This document shows, piece by piece, positions 7,297 through 13,048 of a stretch of 13,048 bases of DNA; the first letter of the stretch is position 1, and each line of letters begins with the position of its first letter. Origin of the DNA: JAYRWN01 sp041917975 (GTDB taxonomy: Bacteria; Bacteroidota; Bacteroidia; Chitinophagales; Saprospiraceae). The notes beneath the pieces are model-generated. The model was given only the letters and a program-made list of their open reading frames with translations, was not told the DNA's origin and ran no database searches. Location: assembly GCA_041917975.1 (NCBI GenBank), contig JAYRWN010000377.1, forward strand, positions 1 through 13,048, in the 5' to 3' direction. A program made the position numbers and the translations under genes.

Positions 7297-8277
7297 ATGG
7301 AGAAACAAACGCGGATTTATGGTTATTGGCCTAACTGGAGTATAATCGTTATGTTTATATGGTTACTAATTTGTTGCAATAAAGAGAGCGATACATCGAA
7401 TCAACAAATCGAACCCGGCAAAAATAAATTTACGTTGACTGTGGATGGTCATCAAAGACAATATTTTGTCCATGTCCCCTTCAATTATGATGGTAAATCT
7501 CCATTCCCGGTTGTTTTTATGTTACATGGAACCACGGGGAACGGAGAAATTTTTTACAATATTTCCGGATGGAAGGAATTAGCAGAAACGGATAGTATTT
7601 TAACGGTATTTCCTTCTTCAGGCCCAGTATGTATTATTGATGCCGATAATAAAATAAAAAATACTACCAAATGGAATTCCCTACCTTCAGAATGGCGCTA
7701 TTGCCCTCAGGAAGAACCCCGGGATGATCTAAAATTCTTAAAAAGCATTCTTGAAGAATTGAATAAAAAATTAAATATTGACCAAAGGAGAGTTTACCTC
7801 GTTGGTTTTTCCAACGGGGGTCAAATGGCCGCGAAATGCGCTATCTTCTTAAGTGATATATTTGCAGCAATAATTGAGGATGCCGGATCTTTTTATACCG
7901 ATACAGTATATCGCCCAATTCGCCGTCTGCCGACCGCTTTTATGTTAGGTAATCTGGATTATGGACCGGAAATGGAAGGTCCTGAGATAGCACTTTCCAA
8001 ATTACCTAACTTATTGAATACTTCAAGCCCACAGATTAATAATTTAATCAACACGCATATCAAAAGTTTTAATCTGGAAAATACATTTAAGATTACCGGT
8101 GATACCAACACCGTTCTGACGGCTACATTTAAGTCTAAGGATGGCCAGCCTCAAATCTTGTTTAGCTTTGTATATGTCAAAGGATTGGGTCACATTTATC
8201 CCAATGGCGTCAATCATTGGTTATATGGAGCCAAAGTCCACTGGAATTGGCTGAAACAATTTAAGTTGACTGAATAA
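7297..8277 (+). CDS. Alpha/beta hydrolase, PHB depolymerase/feruloyl esterase (LpqC-like) family, probable lipoprotein
   Basis: A 326-residue exported alpha/beta hydrolase. Seen: a hydrophobic N-terminal segment (about 14-25) ending LLICCNKE, where C26 or C27 can be the lipidated cysteine, although this lipobox is not classical; FTLTVDGHQRQYFVHVP (45-61), typical of the poly(3-hydroxybutyrate) depolymerase/acetylxylan or feruloyl esterase group; oxyanion-hole region VVFMLHGTTGNG (72-83); nucleophile elbow GFSNGG (170-175) with S172; candidate acid D221 in LGNLD; and candidate catalytic H299 in GLGHIYPNG. C112 and C136 may form a disulfide. Likely role: hydrolysis of ester bonds in polymers or plant/algal polysaccharide side chains at the cell surface. 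The gene is visibly richer in A/T than its neighbours. The PLP-enzyme gene follows 52 bases after its stop, so cotranscription is possible. The exact substrate is unknown. Confidence 0.82.
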   Translation: MEKQTRIYGYWPNWSIIVMFIWLLICCNKESDTSNQQIEPGKNKFTLTVDGHQRQYFVHVPFNYDGKSPFPVVFMLHGTTGNGEIFYNISGWKELAETDSILTVFPSSGPVCIIDADNKIKNTTKWNSLPSEWRYCPQEEPRDDLKFLKSILEELNKKLNIDQRRVYLVGFSNGGQMAAKCAIFLSDIFAAIIEDAGSFYTDTVYRPIRRLPTAFMLGNLDYGPEMEGPEIALSKLPNLLNTSSPQINNLINTHIKSFNLENTFKITGDTNTVLTATFKSKDGQPQILFSFVYVKGLGHIYPNGVNHWLYGAKVHWNWLKQFKLTE

Positions 8278-8329
8278 CCGTGCGCGAGGTTTATACAATT
8301 AATTTTATTTACCATCAATCAAAAACAAT

Positions 8330-9505
8330 ATGAGCGAATTACGAAAAGGCACCATGGCTGTTTGGGGAGGAGAAAGTGAACCTTTTCCTGCCGGAGCAAC
8401 CACACCGCCCATATTCAATAGCGTGACTTTTGCCTACGATGATTTGGATGATTGGTATAAAGTAGCCTTAGGGACACACCCCGGATTTATTTATAGTCGC
8501 AACACTAACCCCACCGTAAAAATTCTGGAGGAGAAAGTCCGACTTCTGGAAAATGGTGAATCCGCCACTGCCTTTGCCACCGGAATGGCTGCGATAAGCA
8601 ATACCCTTTTCGCGTTGTTAAAACCGGGTGATAAAGTAGTGTCTATAAAAGATACTTATGGCGGTACAAGTAAAATCTTTTTGGAGTTTTTACCTCGTTA
8701 TGGAGTCCAGGTCAGATTGTGCGAGACCACTTCGACGGAGGACATCGAATCGGCCATCCGAGAAGGATGCGATCTGTTGTATCTTGAAACGCCAACCAAC
8801 CCCACTCTTAAAGTGGTGGACCTGCCACGCCTGGCCTCATTAGCTCGCCACTATGGCGCAATAGTCATCGTAGATAATACTTTTGCAACACCCATCAATC
8901 AAAATCCTTTAATCCTGGGGGCGCACCTGGTGGTGCATAGTGCAACCAAATTTTTAAGTGGTCATTCGGACGTGATGGGCGGGATACTGACTGGGCAAGC
9001 AGATTTAGTCAAAAAAGTATTTGAATATCGGGAGATTAATGGAGCCAGCCTGCCAGCGGAAGCTGCCTACATGATATTACGCGGCATGAAAACCCTGGAG
9101 CTGAGGGTGAGTCGGCAAAACGCGTCCGCCCTAACCATTGCCCGGTTTTTAGGTACCCACCCGAAAGTAAAGCAGGTGTATTATCCTGGCTTGACAAGTC
9201 ATCCGCAACATACCACCGCAAAACAACAAATGCGTGGATTCGGAGGTGTATTGAGTTTTTCTATTCACGGCGATTACGACCAGGTCAAAAAATTCCTGCC
9301 TTCCTTGAAATTGACGCACCTGGCAGCTAGTTTAGGTTCGGTGAGTACCATTGCCGGGACACCGCGCACCACCAGTCATGTGGAATTAACCCCCGAACAA
9401 CGGGCAGCCCTGGGTATCCCGGAAAGTCTGATCAGGTATTCCGTCGGTATTGAAAATGTGGAAGACCTAATAGCCGACCTCTCGCAAGCTTTGGATAAAA
9501 TCTAA
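8330..9505 (+). CDS. Cystathionine gamma-synthase family PLP-dependent enzyme
   Basis: A 391-residue cytoplasmic PLP enzyme of the Cys/Met metabolism family (fold type I), which includes cystathionine gamma-synthase, cystathionine gamma/beta-lyase, methionine gamma-lyase and O-acetylhomoserine sulfhydrylase. Seen: YSRNTNPT (55-62), whose Y and R contact PLP phosphate from the partner subunit; ATGMAAIS (83-90); Y110 in DTYGGT, which stacks on PLP; ETPTNPTLKVVDL (153-165); D182 in VVDNTFATP, which pairs with the pyridine nitrogen; the Schiff-base lysine K207 in SATKFLSGHSD; and the substrate-carboxylate arginine R369 in LIRYSVGIE. Length is normal. Where methionine gamma-lyases have a cysteine after the YG motif, this protein has G112, which argues against that activity. 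It converges on the glycoside-hydrolase-like gene with 16 bases between stops. Transsulfuration or sulfur-amino-acid breakdown is likely; the exact reaction cannot be fixed from sequence alone. Confidence 0.93.
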   Translation: MSELRKGTMAVWGGESEPFPAGATTPPIFNSVTFAYDDLDDWYKVALGTHPGFIYSRNTNPTVKILEEKVRLLENGESATAFATGMAAISNTLFALLKPGDKVVSIKDTYGGTSKIFLEFLPRYGVQVRLCETTSTEDIESAIREGCDLLYLETPTNPTLKVVDLPRLASLARHYGAIVIVDNTFATPINQNPLILGAHLVVHSATKFLSGHSDVMGGILTGQADLVKKVFEYREINGASLPAEAAYMILRGMKTLELRVSRQNASALTIARFLGTHPKVKQVYYPGLTSHPQHTTAKQQMRGFGGVLSFSIHGDYDQVKKFLPSLKLTHLAASLGSVSTIAGTPRTTSHVELTPEQRAALGIPESLIRYSVGIENVEDLIADLSQALDKI

Positions 9506-9521
9506 ACGTTTCCAGGACATC

Positions 9522-11534
9522 TTACTCCACCACGATGACCGAATGAATGTCTAATTTAGGAACAATTACATTTGCCCCATGATGGGCGTCCCAGGAAAAG
9601 ACCAACTCCCGATTTTCAGGTTGTTGTATGATCCTGCGCGGTTTTTGAGCCAGGTTTATTTTTAAAGCAATGTCGTACAAAGGGGGTATTTCGTCATAAG
9701 TGATAATTTGAGTGCTTTTATGGGTACCCCCACTATTGACCAGGTTAATGGTTAACTTCTCTTTTAAATTGTTTATGGTAACATGAATTAATTTCGAACC
9801 CGAAACGCTGACCATCGGATGAGGAAATAACTCGCCAACGACCTGAGCTAAAAAATCGCGTAATACCGGGCTTTGAAAATTTTGATAACTCCGGCCAAAA
9901 TTAAAATAAATGGCCCCATAAGCTCCCTGATCCTTTTGGGAAATGGAAGAAGAATAACCTAGAGGATATCTCAAATCATCCGTTTGATATACCTGCCCTC
10001 TGGCCAGGCTTTTTTCTGAAAGTTTTACCTGCAGGAAATCATCCCGTATAACCGCCGTTTGACCTTTCATTCCCACCCAATAGGTGGAAGTCTCCGGTGT
10101 TTTATCTGTATTAAAATTCAACTCTTGTTTAAAATTCAGTACAGCACTGGCCCCGATAATCAGTACACGCCCCCCTTGGGTGACATAATGGTTTAGTTCT
10201 TTAATAAAATCCGGTTCCAGATAGTCCCATTCCGGAATAATTATCAGCGGGTAACGGTGCAGGTTACCAGTCAGATGATGCTCACTCATGACCTCCACCG
10301 CATATTGTGCATCCATCAGGGCAGACAAAACGCCACGGGTACTTTCTGCCAGGGCATTATTGTAGACATTCTGATTATATTTATGAAAGCTGGCCAGCGA
10401 ATACAATAAAGCGATTTGAGGTACGGCATGTGCTCCATGCGTGTAAGCCTGGCGGGCCCGGGCAAATTTGGCTAACTCAGCCATCAAAGGGATTTGGTGC
10501 GGGCGAATGGAGGCATCCCTGTTTTGGGTAAAATAACACTGGTAACCGCCTCCCATGGCCATAACTTCCGCCGCCTCCTGATTAAGATGTTGCACGCTTT
10601 TCTGACCATGATTTCCTGTGTTGTATTGTGTGTTAAAACTCCAGGACATCAGATCCCAGGGTTTTTGGTATTTTTTACTTTGTGCCGCCAAAACACGGGC
10701 TTCAAACAAAGCGGAATTAACGCCATTCATGGGCGTTAAATCACCGGACATAAAGTCCACTGGAATATCCACAGGTTCAGGCATTAAAGAAGAAAAAGCC
10801 CAATTGGAAGCTACCTGAAATTCAGGTTTGTAATCGTGTAAACTAGTGACATAATGATCTACATAACGGCGGAAAGATTGCCGGGTAAACTGCATAAAGT
10901 GAGCATAATCCTGGTCTCCGGGTTTCCGGGGAATATTCCCCTTACCGGTTTCCCGGGCATAGGCTTGTAAAGCCGCAGGAGAATAATCCGGCACCGTTGC
11001 CCAGCAATCACCATCCACCCATACCCCATCCACGCCATAATCTGCCACCTCTTTAAGTTGGGGAATCAGCAAATCATCCACATACCTGCTATGCACGGAG
11101 GTTTTTTGTAATGAGGGTTGTCCATTGGCATCAAGTACTGCCCATTCCGGCTTTTTCCTCAGTGCAGCTTCATCCCAAACCCCGGAGTAGTGTACATATA
11201 AAGCTACGCCATGAGCCTTAGTGACTTTCCTGAAAATTTCCAGCGGATTTTTGGCAAAACTGGGCACCGGGGTGCCATCTTTTATTTTCGTTGGGTAACT
11301 GGTTACACCCGGATGGCCTTTACAATCTATTTGAATAAAGTCGGGTTTCACTGCAGCCAGCAAGGTGTCGATCATACCGGCGGTTAGTGTTCTGCCCACT
11401 AAGCTATCATTTAGCCCGGCATGAAAATCAAAATGTAATCCAAAAAAACTATTCGCCCGTCGCAAAGGTATAGGCTGGGCGAAAGACATCAATATCTGAG
11501 TGCAAATGATTAATAAAAGCAGCGTTAAACGCAT
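9522..11534 (-). CDS. Secreted TIM-barrel glycoside hydrolase-like protein with GH42-type trimerisation-like domain
   Basis: A 670-residue exported protein. Seen: a signal peptide (residues 1-19, SFA|QP); a TIM-barrel-like catalytic region about 28-365 with FGLHFDFHAG (31-40), QIDCKGHPGVTSYPTK (68-83), GVALYVHYSGVWD (109-121), VDGVWVDGDCW (168-178), a NWAFSS block (244-249) and MSWSF (296-300); a Rossmann/amidotransferase-like region about 371-461 ending GGRVLIIG, resembling the trimerisation domain of GH42 beta-galactosidases; and a beta-rich C-terminus. Relatives are variously annotated as alpha-L-fucosidase or alpha-amylase-family proteins. D174 in VWVDGD is placed like the WFDG nucleophile of GH29, but that is inference and no acid/base residue is clear. 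Likely periplasmic or surface hydrolysis of a glycan. The FG-GAP gene upstream on the same strand ends 88 bases before this ATG, so one transcript is possible. Sugar specificity is unknown. Confidence 0.8.
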   Translation of the reverse strand: MRLTLLLLIICTQILMSFAQPIPLRRANSFFGLHFDFHAGLNDSLVGRTLTAGMIDTLLAAVKPDFIQIDCKGHPGVTSYPTKIKDGTPVPSFAKNPLEIFRKVTKAHGVALYVHYSGVWDEAALRKKPEWAVLDANGQPSLQKTSVHSRYVDDLLIPQLKEVADYGVDGVWVDGDCWATVPDYSPAALQAYARETGKGNIPRKPGDQDYAHFMQFTRQSFRRYVDHYVTSLHDYKPEFQVASNWAFSSLMPEPVDIPVDFMSGDLTPMNGVNSALFEARVLAAQSKKYQKPWDLMSWSFNTQYNTGNHGQKSVQHLNQEAAEVMAMGGGYQCYFTQNRDASIRPHQIPLMAELAKFARARQAYTHGAHAVPQIALLYSLASFHKYNQNVYNNALAESTRGVLSALMDAQYAVEVMSEHHLTGNLHRYPLIIIPEWDYLEPDFIKELNHYVTQGGRVLIIGASAVLNFKQELNFNTDKTPETSTYWVGMKGQTAVIRDDFLQVKLSEKSLARGQVYQTDDLRYPLGYSSSISQKDQGAYGAIYFNFGRSYQNFQSPVLRDFLAQVVGELFPHPMVSVSGSKLIHVTINNLKEKLTINLVNSGGTHKSTQIITYDEIPPLYDIALKINLAQKPRRIIQQPENRELVFSWDAHHGANVIVPKLDIHSVIVVE

Positions 11535-11622
11535 GACCTTAGTTTTTTAATACCTGAAGATAGAGTCCATATTGACCAATTAAATCTAAGCTCTAACGGT
11601 ATCTATTTTTTAAAAATTTAAA

Positions 11623-13048
11623 TCAATACGCTTTTCCGTCAGATCTTATATACGTTACATCAGCCGGTGGTTGAACCCAAATTTTTCTAGTCGATTGAGC
11701 CAGGTAACCCTTCCCCCAATTTAATTCGAGGTGTATTTTTTTATTCTCCCGGACAAAGTCGGCACCAACAGCATCTGTTGGTGGAATTAACCAGCGGCCA
11801 GCTCCATGAGGCAAATAATAAGTGTCCAAAGGCCCTCGGTTATGCAGCGACAGGAGTACCGGTTCATTGCCCAAAGCCATAAAAGCCAATGAGCGCCCAT
11901 CCCCATGGGTCCGAAATCCGGATTCCAAGGATACACTAAAAGTTCCGCCCCCTTGGTTTATTAAAACCATACCCGGCCAGGCATCGGCCCGACCCTGTAA
12001 CAACTCCATGCCATAATCATTCCCAGTCACGATGACATCTTCGTCACCATCCTGATCGACATCCCAGGGAAACATTCCCCTCCAGGGGGCGATTTGCGCC
12101 AAGGCCGGCAATGGGTGAAGTGCAAAAACACCGTGGCCTTGGTTTTCTACATAACAATGACTTAATTGAGTAGCTTGTAACACCAGCGCACCTTGCAAAT
12201 CTTGTTCGCTGAACATTTGTGGCATGGTGGCCTGACCAAATGAGCCATAAGTTTGAAATTTGGCTTTTAACTTGACCAATTGTTTTACGGCGTCATCCCG
12301 GGTATGATACATGTATTCATTCCGACGGCCCAACGAATCTGACCAATACACAGAAATGAACGGATCATATAAACCGTTTCCATCAAAATCTTTGGCATAA
12401 ACCCGCAGAGGTTCGTCACCACTTGCTTTAAAATAGGTGTTTTGTCCACAGTTCCCCGCCAAATAATCCATATCCCCGTCCTGATCAAAATCTGCAGCGG
12501 TGAGAGCGGTCCACCACCCTATTTGATCGCCGAGGCCACTTTGTTTTGTTTCATTCACCAAAGTGCCATTATGGTTGGTCAGAAAAGTAAGTGGCATCCA
12601 TTCTCCGGCAATAATCAGGTCCGGCCAGGCATCTCCATTGTAATCTGTCCATATAGCATCGGATACAATTCCATCAGGATTAAACGCCTTAAAATCAGCC
12701 TTTACAAAATGGGGATTATCTTTAGTTATACTCTCATTTCTCAGCAGGTAAGATGGTTCTGCCAGGGGATAGGCCTGAGGAACTATACTGCCGCCTACAA
12801 AAAGATCTACATCTCCATCACGATCATAATCAGCACCGCGAACCACCGTCCCATTTTGGAGGATGAGTGGTATCGCCATAGTGTCTACCCGGAAATGGCC
12901 GCTTCCATCATTAATGGCCAACACATGCCGGTAAACTTCATGCCCGGGAGGCGCATGATTACCCCCGTGTACCAGATATAGGTCCAGGTCCCCATCGTTA
13001 TCCGCATCGAATAAAAGCGTTCCAATTTCTTCACCTAAAGCTTTGTTA
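11623..13048 (-). CDS. FG-GAP/VCBS repeat-containing protein (5' partial)
   Basis: The C-terminal 474 residues of a longer protein; the frame stays open to the right window edge, so the GTG at 12924 is an internal valine and not a start. Seen: at least six calcium-binding FG-GAP/VCBS-type motifs, counted from the first visible residue: DADNDGDLD (14-22), DYDRDGDVD (73-81), DYNGDAWPD (135-143), DFDQDGDMD (186-194), DFDGNGLYD (220-228) and DVDQDGDED (329-337). These repeats build an extracellular beta-propeller. The end (ELNWGKGYLAQSTRKIWVQP and what follows) resembles the ASPIC/UnbV-like tail (SYLSQS pattern) of Bacteroidota CRTAC1-type proteins. Such proteins are often over 1,000 residues, exported, and encoded near SusC/SusD or glycan-degrading genes, which fits the glycoside-hydrolase-like gene downstream. 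No T9SS sorting domain is seen at this C-terminus. Molecular function unknown; probably binding or scaffolding. Confidence 0.87.
   Translation of the reverse strand, partial: NKALGEEIGTLLFDADNDGDLDLYLVHGGNHAPPGHEVYRHVLAINDGSGHFRVDTMAIPLILQNGTVVRGADYDRDGDVDLFVGGSIVPQAYPLAEPSYLLRNESITKDNPHFVKADFKAFNPDGIVSDAIWTDYNGDAWPDLIIAGEWMPLTFLTNHNGTLVNETKQSGLGDQIGWWTALTAADFDQDGDMDYLAGNCGQNTYFKASGDEPLRVYAKDFDGNGLYDPFISVYWSDSLGRRNEYMYHTRDDAVKQLVKLKAKFQTYGSFGQATMPQMFSEQDLQGALVLQATQLSHCYVENQGHGVFALHPLPALAQIAPWRGMFPWDVDQDGDEDVIVTGNDYGMELLQGRADAWPGMVLINQGGGTFSVSLESGFRTHGDGRSLAFMALGNEPVLLSLHNRGPLDTYYLPHGAGRWLIPPTDAVGADFVRENKKIHLELNWGKGYLAQSTRKIWVQPPADVTYIRSDGKAY

Noticed and set aside
12922..12924. GTG as start of the FG-GAP gene
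   Set aside because: The same frame continues upstream with another perfect calcium-binding motif (DADNDGDLD) to the window edge, so the gene is partial and this codon is internal.
12442..12981. Plus-strand open frame of 179 codons antisense to the FG-GAP gene
   Set aside because: It overlaps strong FG-GAP motifs on the minus strand, and its translation has no recognisable domain or normal composition.
1..13048. CRISPR array, tRNA/rRNA genes, transposase, toxin-antitoxin or defence genes
   Set aside because: I saw no regularly spaced repeats, RNA gene signatures or proteins of these families on either strand.

Overview
The window looks like a piece of a Bacteroidota chromosome, probably from a Saprospiria/Lewinella-like lineage. 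The phylum call rests on a C-terminal type IX secretion system (T9SS) sorting domain, a PorP/SprF-family outer-membrane protein followed by a PD40/OmpA protein, a DUF5690 membrane protein, start codons without clear Shine-Dalgarno sequences but often with A-rich leaders, and long FG-GAP repeat proteins. The finer lineage is inference. I saw no tRNA, rRNA, CRISPR array, insertion sequence or phage gene.

Left part, plus strand (1-6007). The window opens inside a CotH-kinase-family protein whose C-terminus carries a T9SS type A sorting domain, so it should be a secreted or surface-attached protein. Next is a 12-helix DUF5690 membrane protein. A 171-base gap with small inverted repeats follows, then a two-gene unit: a PorP/SprF protein and an 802-residue periplasmic/outer-membrane-associated protein with TPR-like, PD40, carboxypeptidase-regulatory-like and OmpA domains. 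That protein ends in an extra DUF1573-like domain, the most unusual architecture in the window.

Middle (6028-9505). On the minus strand, converging on the OmpA gene, lies an FAD-dependent amine oxidase of the monomeric sarcosine oxidase / N-methyltryptophan oxidase family. It diverges from a plus-strand pair: an AT-rich, probably lipid-anchored alpha/beta hydrolase of the PHB-depolymerase/feruloyl-esterase (LpqC-like) type, and 52 bases later a PLP enzyme of the cystathionine gamma-synthase family.

Right part, minus strand (9522-13048). A secreted TIM-barrel glycoside-hydrolase-like protein with a GH42-type trimerisation-like domain lies downstream of a large FG-GAP/VCBS repeat protein that runs off the right edge. 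The two could be one transcription unit acting on external glycans.

Overall the window combines T9SS/cell-envelope functions with amino-acid/amine and carbohydrate/ester catabolism. I do not see a clear new multi-gene system. The items most worth following are the OmpA-DUF1573 fusion with its lost cysteine motif, the unassigned glycoside-hydrolase-like protein, and the secreted CotH-like kinase.
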